Source of the DNA: Gammaproteobacteria bacterium
GTDB taxonomy: Bacteria > Pseudomonadota > Gammaproteobacteria > SZUA-229
Length of the DNA stretch: 17,329 nucleotides
NCBI GenBank assembly: GCA_030637945.1
Contig: DAOWFN010000081.1
Location: 1-17,329 of the forward strand
Reading direction: 5' to 3'
In this document: one piece after another, positions 8,085 to 15,170 of the stretch
Numbering within the stretch: the stretch's first letter is position 1
How the letters are laid out: the number at the start of each line of letters is the position of its first letter
Position numbers and translations under genes: made by a program
Notes under the pieces: model-generated
What the model was told of the DNA's origin: nothing
The model's database searches: none
Seen by the model: only the letters and a program-made list of their open reading frames with translations

Positions 8085-8206
8085 GTAGGCCTGCATAATA
8101 TGTACAGGATGTACGGTAGTAGGGTAATGCAGGAGCAGTTACCGAGCGGTAGCGTTGCAGGCGGGAAGACTCAGCCGGGAACGAAAAAAAACTTATCCCG
8201 GCCTAC
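8085..8206 (+). repeat. REP/BIME-like element, copy C (inverted order)
   Basis: The ends are GTAGGCC (8085-8091) and GGCCTAC (8200-8206). Here the GCCTGCA (8089-8095)/TGCAGGC (8156-8162) hairpin comes first and the GCCGGGA (8174-8180)/TCCCGGC (8196-8202) hairpin second, which is the reverse complement of the order in copies A and B. The internal module of about 52 bp (8095-8146) is nearly 90 percent identical to that in copy B, but here it lies in the loop of the other hairpin. Its small stem reads GGTAAT/GTTACC (8123-8128, 8138-8143). The element lies between glnE and ilvE. Confidence 0.8.
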
Positions 8207-8258
8207 GCTTTATTAAAGAATATATTAGTAACCTTTAGAAAGATTGTAGGAGAAGTTT

Positions 8259-9182
8259 ATGCAAACCATGGCCGATAGAGATGGCGTAATCTGGTTTGAC
8301 GGTGAAATGGTTGAATGGCGTGAAGCCAAGATCCACGTTTTAACGCATACATTACATTATGGTATGGGCGTATTCGAAGGTTTGCGCGCGTACAAAACTG
8401 AACAGGGTCCCGCCATATTTCGTTTGCAGGCACACACAGATCGTTTGTTTGAGTCAGCTGAACTCATGAATATGAAAATACCGTTTGATAAAGAAACACT
8501 TAATAAAGCGCAACTTGCAGCAGTGGCTGATAATAATCTTGAATCTGCTTATATTCGACCCATGTGTTTTTATGGTTCTGAAGGCATGGGACTGCGTGCA
8601 GATAATCTGCGAGTGCATGTGATGGTGGCCGCCTGGGAGTGGGGCGCTTATCTGGGGCAGGAAAGCCTTGATAATGGCATTCGGATCCGCAAATCGACTT
8701 TCATAAAAAATGACTCGCACCCGAGCATGTATCTTGCCAAAGCTAATGGTAATTATATTACCTCCATGCTGGCGCTCGATGAAGCGATGAGCAAGGGTTA
8801 CGACGAAGCCTTGTTATTAGATAGTAAAGGTAATGTGGCTGAAGGCAGTGGTGAGAATATATTCATGATCAAAGATGGCGTCTTGTATACCCCGACGCTG
8901 ACGGCATCACTGAATGGAATCACGCGCAACACGATCATCACATTAGCGAAAGAACAGGGCTACGACGTGGTTGAGACAACGATGAAGATCGAAGAATTGT
9001 ACGATGCTGATGAAGTGTTTTTTACCGGTTCTGCCGCTGAAGTAACACCGATACGCGAGATAGATGACAATTCGATCGGCAATGGTTCTCGTGGGCCTAT
9101 AACAGAAATATTACAAACCATGTATTTTGATCTGGTACATGGGCGTCTGGATGTGCATTCAGACTGGTTAACTCGTGTATAA
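8259..9182 (+). CDS. ilvE: Branched-chain amino acid aminotransferase IlvE
   Basis: PLP enzyme (fold type IV) catalysing the last step of leucine, isoleucine and valine synthesis with glutamate as amino donor. The 307 residues compare with 309 in E. coli. The PLP-binding lysine is K161 in YLAKANGNY, and the EGSGENIF motif follows at about residues 196-203. The N-terminal LHYGMGVFEGLRAY segment and the late TGSAAEVTPIREID segment are typical of IlvE rather than D-amino acid aminotransferase or PabC. AGGAG at 8248-8252, six bases before the ATG, supports the start at 8259 over the in-frame ATG nine bases later. It is first in a tight group with the zinc-finger gene and the family 2 glycosyltransferase. 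Placement after glnE and before LPS core genes is conserved, for example in Pseudomonas. Confidence 0.95.
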   Translation: MQTMADRDGVIWFDGEMVEWREAKIHVLTHTLHYGMGVFEGLRAYKTEQGPAIFRLQAHTDRLFESAELMNMKIPFDKETLNKAQLAAVADNNLESAYIRPMCFYGSEGMGLRADNLRVHVMVAAWEWGAYLGQESLDNGIRIRKSTFIKNDSHPSMYLAKANGNYITSMLALDEAMSKGYDEALLLDSKGNVAEGSGENIFMIKDGVLYTPTLTASLNGITRNTIITLAKEQGYDVVETTMKIEELYDADEVFFTGSAAEVTPIREIDDNSIGNGSRGPITEILQTMYFDLVHGRLDVHSDWLTRV

Positions 9183-9197
9183 AAACTGGAGTCGAAT

Positions 9198-9407
9198 ATG
9201 ACAAATCCACACACCGCAACCCAGCAAGGACTGGATGTTCCCAATCAGGATAAACGTATCGAGGTTTCTCATGACGTGTTACCTGTGCATTGTCCGATGA
9301 AAGGTTCGTCTTTATGGGATTCGCACCCACAGGTATATATTCCTGTAGAAGAAACAGGCAGCGCTAAATGCCCATATTGTGGCACCGAATATATCTTAAA
9401 AGACTGA
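9198..9407 (+). CDS. Small zinc-finger domain protein (zf-CHCC, NDUFS6-like)
   Basis: A 69-residue soluble protein. The C-terminal half holds C32, H43, C58 and C61, the last two in CPYCG, matching the C-H-C-C zinc ligand pattern of the zf-CHCC family, which is related to the zinc-binding part of the mitochondrial complex I subunit NDUFS6. The N-terminal 25 residues are polar and probably disordered. GGAG at 9188-9191 is six bases before the ATG. It lies 15 bases after ilvE and three bases before the GTG of the next gene, so it belongs to the same transcript. Its cellular role is not known; nothing here links it chemically to amino acid or LPS synthesis beyond its position. Confidence 0.85.
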   Translation: MTNPHTATQQGLDVPNQDKRIEVSHDVLPVHCPMKGSSLWDSHPQVYIPVEETGSAKCPYCGTEYILKD

Positions 9408-9410
9408 CGT

Positions 9411-10181
9411 GTGAGCGTTAATACGAACATGGATCTCTCCGTTATCATTATCGTCCAGGATGAGGAAGACAGAATTGCTGACTGTTTGAGTTCTGTAGCG
9501 GATATTGCAGATGAGATAATTGTTCTCGATAGTGGCAGTAGCGATAACACGGTCGAGATATGTAAGCAGTTTACCGATAAAGTGTTCGAGACTGATTGGC
9601 CCGGTTTTGGAAAACAGAAACAACGTGCACTTGATAAAGCGACGGGTAAATGGGTGCTATCGATCGATGCGGATGAGCGCTTAACGCCAGAACTGGCTGA
9701 TGAGATTAAGTCGGTTATCAATAGTGATCCCGAAGAAGTGGCATTTAAAATGCAATGGGCAGTTGTGGTATTCGGTAAGCAATTAAATCATGGACGCAGT
9801 GCACGTTTTGTTGGCAGATTGTTTCGACGAGAGGGTGCAAGCTTCAGTGATGCTATCGTCCACGAAAGAGTGTTTTTCCCTCAGGGTAAGGTCGGCAAAC
9901 TAAAAAATCGTCTATTGCATTACTCGGTCAGAGATTATGAGCATCTGATGAATAAAAGTTGCCTGTATGCATGGCTCGGTGGTAAAAAGCGATACGAGGC
10001 AGGTAAACATGGCGGTGGTTTATGGGGTGCATCTATCCGGGCAATTTTAGTGTTTCTACAAATTTACATATTACGCCGTGGTTTTATGGACGGTAGTGTA
10101 GGTTTTTTGATTGCTGTAAATTACAGCCAGGGAGCATTTAATAAATATGCAGCATTGTGGACGCTGCGGCAAAAATCTTAA
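9411..10181 (+). CDS. Family 2 glycosyltransferase, WaaE/KdtX-like LPS core type
   Basis: A GT-A fold glycosyltransferase of 256 residues, resembling the WaaE/KdtX group that adds a sugar such as glucose to inner-core heptose. The N-terminal DLSVIIIVQDEEDRIADCL segment starts the nucleotide-sugar fold. SIDADER places the metal-binding DxD at D86 and D88. GKQKQRAL (about 67-74) and VHERV, followed by the C-terminal hydrophobic FLQIYILRRGFMDGSVGF segment, are typical of this group and may associate with the inner membrane. The listed start is a GTG three bases after the upstream stop; an ATG at 9429 is an equally good choice because the domain begins right there, and neither has a clear Shine-Dalgarno. 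The donor sugar and acceptor cannot be read from sequence. It is last in the ilvE group. Confidence 0.85.
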   Translation: MSVNTNMDLSVIIIVQDEEDRIADCLSSVADIADEIIVLDSGSSDNTVEICKQFTDKVFETDWPGFGKQKQRALDKATGKWVLSIDADERLTPELADEIKSVINSDPEEVAFKMQWAVVVFGKQLNHGRSARFVGRLFRREGASFSDAIVHERVFFPQGKVGKLKNRLLHYSVRDYEHLMNKSCLYAWLGGKKRYEAGKHGGGLWGASIRAILVFLQIYILRRGFMDGSVGFLIAVNYSQGAFNKYAALWTLRQKS

Positions 10182-10197
10182 CAAGATTCATTTTTTT
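10174..10197. terminator. Possible terminator between convergent genes
   Basis: AATCTT (10174-10179) pairs with AAGATT (10183-10188) around a three-base loop, followed by seven T at 10191-10197. It overlaps the stop of the glycosyltransferase gene and precedes the stop of the leftward gene at 10199. The stem has only two G-C pairs, so it would be weak. Read leftwards, the same hairpin is followed by a short T-run, so it could act on both strands. Confidence 0.4.
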
Positions 10198-10198
10198 G

Positions 10199-11236
10199 CT
10201 AGAGCCAGTAGTAGCCAAATTCTTTTCTGATTTTAATTTTTCTCATCAGACTTAGTGATCGATGTTTTAGGCCTTGATGGCCTTCTCTGATGAACCAGTC
10301 TACCGCATCTAGTACTCGCTCACTGGAATGACCATCACGATAAGGGTGTAGTTGATCAGAATACTCTTGAATCTTTTTCATTAGATCTGCAGGTTTTGAC
10401 AGGGCCGTCTCCAACGCCGGAAAAACTTCTTCTGGTGATGTTACATTTATCATGCATTTATCTGGCAGTCTGTTATTGAAGGTGACTACCGGCTTATTTA
10501 AAACCAGAAACTCCTGCAAGATTGAAGAGGTGTCGCATAGCATCACATCAGCTTCTAACAGCAGTGGAATGATGTCATCCGTCTCTATGAACTCTAAATT
10601 TTCATTTTGAATATTTTTGTAGGCATCGACAATGGATTTATCCATCTTAGGATGAAAAGTAATAATCCACTTATATCTGTCATTTTTAGAAACATTTTTA
10701 ATTGTTTCCAGTAACTGTGGTGCAGATGTTAATTTTTTTGTAAATGTTGAAGAGTACAGAATAACGGGTTTTTCATTGTTGGTAGTTACTGTATTCGAAT
10801 CAAATAATGGATCGAGTTTTGACCAGCCCGTTTCTACAACCCTGAAATCGCCATGTTTTTTTGCAAGTTGCTGGTATTTAACTGTAGTGTCAGGTCCTTG
10901 TGTACAGTAAAGGTCAAAATAATCGCGGATAAAAAAATGGTCATCATTTGCCCGCTTACGCGCATCGAATCCGTGGAACACGGTGACTTTGATGCCAGGA
11001 AAGAAATCAGGCACAACATTGCCGGTGACGAATACAGCGCAGGGTGAATAGTCTTTAACCTGTTTTATGTTTGATAAGCAGGTTTCATCATCGCGTAAAT
11101 AATCTGCATTGATATCTTTTCCGAACAGAAACCACGTAACAGAATCACCACGTGCTCTAATGGCCTGTTGTAGCGGGCGTAATATCGCAAATGAATAGTT
11201 TTGAGTGATGTAGAGCAGGTAACGACGTGGTTCCAT
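10199..11236 (-). CDS. CDP-glycerol glycerophosphotransferase family protein (first of two)
   Basis: A GT-B fold protein of 345 residues in the Glyphos_transf family (TagB/TagF-like), whose best-known members move glycerol phosphate from CDP-glycerol onto a growing wall or surface polymer. Family landmarks are H88 in VFHGFDA, H195 in ITFHPK and DTSS at 235-238 in CDTSSILQEFLVLNKPVV, the nucleotide-binding region. There is no signal peptide or long hydrophobic helix; the basic C-terminus (RKIKIRKEF) could contact the membrane. It is an isolated leftward gene, convergent with the family 2 glycosyltransferase and divergent from its paralogue at 11492. It looks more A/T-rich than glnE or hldE, which may point to acquisition. 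In a Gram-negative LPS locus the likely acceptor is LPS core or an attached polymer; CDP-glycerol as donor is inferred from the family only. Confidence 0.8.
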   Translation of the reverse strand: MEPRRYLLYITQNYSFAILRPLQQAIRARGDSVTWFLFGKDINADYLRDDETCLSNIKQVKDYSPCAVFVTGNVVPDFFPGIKVTVFHGFDARKRANDDHFFIRDYFDLYCTQGPDTTVKYQQLAKKHGDFRVVETGWSKLDPLFDSNTVTTNNEKPVILYSSTFTKKLTSAPQLLETIKNVSKNDRYKWIITFHPKMDKSIVDAYKNIQNENLEFIETDDIIPLLLEADVMLCDTSSILQEFLVLNKPVVTFNNRLPDKCMINVTSPEEVFPALETALSKPADLMKKIQEYSDQLHPYRDGHSSERVLDAVDWFIREGHQGLKHRSLSLMRKIKIRKEFGYYWL

Positions 11237-11368
11237 ATTATGTTGTTTATTCGTGCTAATGGCGGATGTTAAATTTTTAATTGCTAGTCATGGAGAAATA
11301 TTACTTTGTGTAAGATCTCTTTTACATAAAATTCACTATTGTATTTTCAGGTATACTTTCTGCAGCCA

Positions 11369-11395
11369 TCATACCACCACACCTTAGTGGTATGA
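11369..11395. promoter_or_regulatory. Hairpin in the divergent region between the two glycerophosphotransferase-like genes
   Basis: TCATACCAC (11369-11377) pairs perfectly with GTGGTATGA (11387-11395) around a nine-base loop. No T-run follows on either strand, so it is not a standard terminator. Lying between two divergent paralogues, it could be an operator or a leader RNA structure. The rest of the 255-base region (11237-11491) is A/T-rich with no open reading frame of note. Confidence 0.45.
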
Positions 11396-11459
11396 ATTAC
11401 TTAAAAGAATTTATTATTTGGCGTTTCGCTACCTGATGATTGGAATCTACATTCTCAGT

Positions 11460-11465
11460 TATAAT
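11460..11465 (+). promoter_or_regulatory. Consensus -10 element before the rightward glycerophosphotransferase-like gene
   Basis: A perfect TATAAT lies 26 bases before the ATG at 11492. TTGGAA at 11440-11445 is -35-like but only 14 bases upstream; at the standard 17-base spacing the sequence is TGATTG, a poor match. The core -10 is good and the predicted leader is about 20 bases. Confidence 0.4.
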
Positions 11466-11491
11466 GACGGCATTATAGAAATGGTATAACA

Positions 11492-12544
11492 ATGGTTCTT
11501 TCATATTACGTCATTAAATATCCCTATACATTACTGTGGCGAATAAAGCGCCTGTTAGGTAATACAGAAGGTGTTGTCCTGTACTGTGCCAATACGCTGG
11601 ACTATCAGATTTTTGCACCTATTCAGAAACATTTGAAGCCTTTGCCTGTCGTTGCTAAAGACCGTAAAGCGCAGGAGGCCTTGCGTGCTATAGGTGTTGA
11701 ATCGACTCGCTTACCGAGCTTTCCGGATGGCGTCATTATGTGCAGACAGGCTGCTTATAGATTTCCAGCTAAAGCTATTCCAAAAATTGGTGTCAGTCAT
11801 GGTGCCTATAATTTCAAACCTTTTGCCAGCGCTGAAAGCCATAATCTATTAGATCGTTATTTTATGACCAGTAGTACCGATGTAAGTAACGCACGTAAAG
11901 CTGGAATCCGAAGTGGTTTTGCCACAGGTTATCCCAAGCTCGACCCTGCTTTTGATGGCACTTATAATGTGCAATACCTGTCAGATTTGCACGATCAATT
12001 GAAACTGGATAAAGATAAAAAGACACTATTATTCACTGCCACCTGGGATAAGTCGGGGCAGTCTGCAGTTGCTTTATGGGCAGATAAACTGGCCGCATTC
12101 ACGCAAGACTATAATGTTATGGTGACGGTTCACCCATGGACATCCGAGCGATTTACCAGCGCTATCGAGAATACACCGGGAGTATATTTTATCCGTCATT
12201 TTGATGTTATCTCTCATATTATGCTGGCTGATGTCTGTATCGGTGATACAAGCTCTATCCTGGGTGAATGTTGTGCCCTGGATAAACCCATCGTTACTTT
12301 CAAAGTGCCCGAAGGTAAGCGCACGGTACCTCATGTTTACGAGATGATCCGTGATTTTAGTCTGCAGATAGAGGACATGGGACAGCTCAAAGCTGCTATT
12401 GAAGAAAGCCTGGATAACCCAATGGCGAAAAAATCTCAAAGAGCTGAAGCAAATCGTATTATGTTTGATACGCTTGACGGTCGAGCTGGTGAACGTGCTG
12501 CCGCCGAGATACTAAATTTTTTCCCGCAGCTGGCTTTAGACTAA
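11492..12544 (+). CDS. CDP-glycerol glycerophosphotransferase family protein (second of two)
   Basis: A second Glyphos_transf-type GT-B protein, 350 residues. The landmarks line up with the neighbour at 10199: H103 in VSHGAYN, TGYPKLDPAFDG (about 145-156, compare TGWSKLDPLFDS), H214 in VTVHPW and DTSS at 252-255 in GDTSSILGECCALDKPIVTF. The N-terminal 20 residues are basic and aromatic (YYVIKYPYTLLWRIKR) and could bind the membrane surface. Only these motifs are alike; the sequences between them differ strongly, so the two probably have different acceptors or donors rather than being a recent duplication. There is no good Shine-Dalgarno; the ATG is placed by the TATAAT upstream and the start of similarity. 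hldE follows 96 bases downstream on the same strand with its own promoter-like site. Polymerase versus single-transfer activity cannot be told. Confidence 0.78.
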   Translation: MVLSYYVIKYPYTLLWRIKRLLGNTEGVVLYCANTLDYQIFAPIQKHLKPLPVVAKDRKAQEALRAIGVESTRLPSFPDGVIMCRQAAYRFPAKAIPKIGVSHGAYNFKPFASAESHNLLDRYFMTSSTDVSNARKAGIRSGFATGYPKLDPAFDGTYNVQYLSDLHDQLKLDKDKKTLLFTATWDKSGQSAVALWADKLAAFTQDYNVMVTVHPWTSERFTSAIENTPGVYFIRHFDVISHIMLADVCIGDTSSILGECCALDKPIVTFKVPEGKRTVPHVYEMIRDFSLQIEDMGQLKAAIEESLDNPMAKKSQRAEANRIMFDTLDGRAGERAAAEILNFFPQLALD

Positions 12545-12588
12545 AATAAACGCTAATTTAAACTAGCTTATAACGTAATGAAGTGGCG

Positions 12589-12613
12589 GTTGATAAATCA
12601 ACCTTGTTACAAT
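12589..12613 (+). promoter_or_regulatory. Extended -10 promoter with adjoining palindrome before hldE
   Basis: TGTTACAAT at 12605-12613 matches the extended -10 form (TG, one base, then TACAAT). No good -35 is present at standard spacing, which extended -10 promoters tolerate. Just upstream, GTTGAT (12589-12594) and ATCAAC (12597-12602) form a palindrome with a two-base centre, placed where a regulator could block or aid polymerase. Transcription would start near 12620, about 20 bases before the ATG. Confidence 0.4.
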
Positions 12614-12640
12614 GTAGCTCAGTATTAATCGGAAGCTTGT

Positions 12641-14065
12641 ATGAATAAATTAAATATTCTCATCGTGGGTGATGTCATGCTAGATCGTTACTGGCATGGT
12701 AATACCTCACGCATTTCTCCAGAAGCGCCAGTGCCTGTGGTGCATGTGCGAAAAACAGAATATAAACCCGGTGGTGCAGCAAATGTTGCGCTGAATGTAA
12801 CCGCATTGGGTGTACGTAGCGCTGTTGTTGGTCTGGTGGGTAAAGATGAGTCGGCAGAAAGACTACGAAAAAGTTTGGCTGAGAGTGATATTAAAGATTG
12901 TTTGATCGAGCAGGACGATGCGGTAACTATTACTAAGTCTCGTGTTATCAGCAAGCACCAGCAGTTAATACGTCTTGACGAAGAAGATGATATCGGCTCA
13001 TTTGATCATGCACCATTACTCGCTGTAGTCGAAGAGCAGCTACAGTCGGCATCGGTGATGATATTGTCAGATTACAATAAGGGCGCCATTGGTCCTGTGT
13101 TGCAACCGCTGATTCAGCTAGCCAAAAAACGTCAGGTCCCCGTACTGGTTGATCCTAAAACAGATGATTTTTCGGTGTATTCTGGTGCGACACTGCTTAC
13201 ACCTAACATGTCTGAGTTCGAAGCTGCAGCTGGAAAATGCAGTGATGAAAATGACATGATCGAAAAAGCGGCAAAACTTATTGAGCAGTGTGATTTGCAG
13301 GCCATGTTGATCACACGGTCTGAGAAAGGTATGTCATTGGTGCGAGATAAAAACACGGTGATGCATCTACCGGCACAGGTTAGGGATGTCTTTGATGTTA
13401 CCGGAGCAGGTGATACGGTGATTGCTGTATTGGCGACAATGCTGGCCCAGGGCAATGACTTAGAAGCTGCTGCTCGTGCTGCAAACGTTGCTGCTGGTAT
13501 CGTTGTTGGTAAGCTGGGTGCGGCAAGCGTTAGTTATCAGGAACTCAGTCGCGCTATGCAGGTGAAGCCGGGTGATGTGCACACCGAGTCGAGTGTTGTT
13601 TCTGAAACAGAATTATTATCTTCCGTGGGTGATGCCAAAGCACGCGGTGAACGTATCATTATGACTAATGGTTGTTTTGATATTTTACATGCAGGACACG
13701 TTCGTTATCTGCAGCAAGCACGAAACATGGGCGATAAATTGATCGTGGCAGTTAACGATGATGATTCGGTGAAAAGGTTTAAGGGTGACAGTCGACCAGT
13801 TAATACGCTGGCCAACAGGATGCAATTGCTAGCAGCTCTGGAAATGGTAGATTGGGTGGTGGCATTTAGCGAGGATACCCCTGAGCGTTTAATATGTTCT
13901 GTGTTGCCAGACAAACTCGTTAAGGGCGGCGATTACCAGCCAAAAGAAATTGCTGGCTATGACTGTGTGACGGCTAGCGGCGGTGAAGTGATCGTGCTGG
14001 ATTATCACGAAGGGCTGTCAACCAGCAACATGATTCAGGCAATTATCGAAAAATCGGCAACCTAG
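12641..14065 (+). CDS. hldE: Bifunctional heptose 7-phosphate kinase / heptose 1-phosphate adenylyltransferase
   Basis: Makes ADP-heptose for the LPS inner core: the N-terminal ribokinase-type domain phosphorylates D-glycero-D-manno-heptose 7-phosphate at C1, and after a phosphatase step the C-terminal domain attaches AMP. The 474 residues compare with 477 in E. coli. The kinase domain (about 1-310) shows GDVMLDRYW, PGGAANVA and the GAGDT motif at 255-259 with catalytic D258. The nucleotidyltransferase domain (about 340-474) shows TNGCFDILHAGH, the HxGH at 350-353, and VKGGDY. GGAAG at 12631-12635 is five bases before the ATG. The stop is one base from the stop of the convergent family 9 gene, with no terminator visible. 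GmhA, GmhB and HldD are not in this window. Confidence 0.97.
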   Translation: MNKLNILIVGDVMLDRYWHGNTSRISPEAPVPVVHVRKTEYKPGGAANVALNVTALGVRSAVVGLVGKDESAERLRKSLAESDIKDCLIEQDDAVTITKSRVISKHQQLIRLDEEDDIGSFDHAPLLAVVEEQLQSASVMILSDYNKGAIGPVLQPLIQLAKKRQVPVLVDPKTDDFSVYSGATLLTPNMSEFEAAAGKCSDENDMIEKAAKLIEQCDLQAMLITRSEKGMSLVRDKNTVMHLPAQVRDVFDVTGAGDTVIAVLATMLAQGNDLEAAARAANVAAGIVVGKLGAASVSYQELSRAMQVKPGDVHTESSVVSETELLSSVGDAKARGERIIMTNGCFDILHAGHVRYLQQARNMGDKLIVAVNDDDSVKRFKGDSRPVNTLANRMQLLAALEMVDWVVAFSEDTPERLICSVLPDKLVKGGDYQPKEIAGYDCVTASGGEVIVLDYHEGLSTSNMIQAIIEKSAT

Positions 14066-14066
14066 T

Positions 14067-15134
14067 TTAATCGACTGGATGAAATCGCATGACTTCATCT
14101 AGCATAGCGGTAACATTATTTACCTCGATGATATCCATTACATCTGCTGCTCGGACTCGTTTACCCCATGCTGCACTTTCTACATCCTGCTGATTAAACT
14201 GTTGTAATGCATCCGGATATTTGTCCACTGTCCACTTTAACGAACTGTAAGGCCCGGTTCGTTGTGGGTTGCTGCTGGCATAGAGGCCGATAACAGGCAC
14301 ACCTGTGGCTGCTGCCATATGAGCTGGCCCTGTATCGGGAGCAATAACAACATGTGCCCCAGCTAAGATTGCCTGTAATTGCTTTAGTGAGCTTTTGCCG
14401 ATCAAATTATTTACCTTTGTATGTGCCTTATCAGCAATAGCCTCTCCAAAAGCACGTTCTTCTTCAGCGGGCCCACCAGTTAGCACAATATTTAAACTGT
14501 AGTTTACCGCTGCGTAGTCGATGACCATCGCGTATCGTTCGATGTCCCAGTTGCGCCAGTTGTTGGCGCGCACACTGGTGCAGGGATTGATAACCAAAGT
14601 CGGTTTGTCACCAAGTGACTGTCGAGCAAATGCGATATCGTCATCAGAAACGGGGATATCCCAGCGTAATATTTGTTCATCGATGCTCAGTGCTTTTAGA
14701 AACTGAAAAAATGTATCGATAACATGGACGCGCGGATTGCCAGTAATGCTTGCATTGGTAAACCAGTGTTGAAAATCACGTGAGCGTGGTTTATCAAAAC
14801 CGATCTTGATATCAGCACGGATCATCAGGCTGGCGACGCTGGCACGTAATGCTGCCTGCATGTGTAGCAAAATATTAAAACGTCTGCCTGAAAGTTTTCC
14901 CCGTAGTTTACTGTAGGCGCGTATCCCTTCTTTTTTATCGAATACGATAAACTCGATACCTTTGATATCACTGACTAATGCGGCCTCAGCTTTTCCTATG
15001 ATCCATGTGATCTGGGTTGTTGGCCAAACATCTTGTAGAGTGCGGACGATGGGTAGCACATGAGTTACATCACCAATGGCAGACAATCTGAGTATGCAGA
15101 GTGATTCAGGCGGTTTATCAAAAGATAATGACAT
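14067..15134 (-). CDS. Family 9 glycosyltransferase, probable LPS heptosyltransferase
   Basis: A GT-B protein of 355 residues resembling WaaC/WaaF, which transfer heptose from ADP-heptose to the Kdo or heptose of the inner core on the cytoplasmic face of the inner membrane. SAIGDVTHVLP holds D22, at the position of the catalytic aspartate of WaaC. The sugar-nucleotide motif APDTGPAHMAAATGVP places D267 and H272, and NPCTSVRANNWRNW (about 199-212) is the usual acceptor/phosphate loop. It is somewhat longer than WaaC (about 320), chiefly in a C-terminal extension. Heptosyltransferase I or II is not resolved, so no symbol is given. It starts 36 bases after the kdsB stop and is the last gene of the leftward cluster. 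HldE, which makes the donor, is encoded convergently next door. Confidence 0.85.
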   Translation of the reverse strand: MSLSFDKPPESLCILRLSAIGDVTHVLPIVRTLQDVWPTTQITWIIGKAEAALVSDIKGIEFIVFDKKEGIRAYSKLRGKLSGRRFNILLHMQAALRASVASLMIRADIKIGFDKPRSRDFQHWFTNASITGNPRVHVIDTFFQFLKALSIDEQILRWDIPVSDDDIAFARQSLGDKPTLVINPCTSVRANNWRNWDIERYAMVIDYAAVNYSLNIVLTGGPAEEERAFGEAIADKAHTKVNNLIGKSSLKQLQAILAGAHVVIAPDTGPAHMAAATGVPVIGLYASSNPQRTGPYSSLKWTVDKYPDALQQFNQQDVESAAWGKRVRAADVMDIIEVNNVTAMLDEVMRFHPVD

Positions 15135-15170
15135 AGGCGTTAAGATGGATATTTAATATGCGATGAAACA

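Noticed and set aside
12590..12601. FNR/Anr box before hldE (TTGAT...ATCAA)
   Set aside because: The FNR consensus needs four bases between the half-sites; here there are two, so the dimer spacing is wrong.
14078..14099. GATGAA/TTCATC inverted repeat near the end of the heptosyltransferase-like gene as a terminator
   Set aside because: The stem is six base pairs with a ten-base loop and no T-run, and it lies inside coding sequence.
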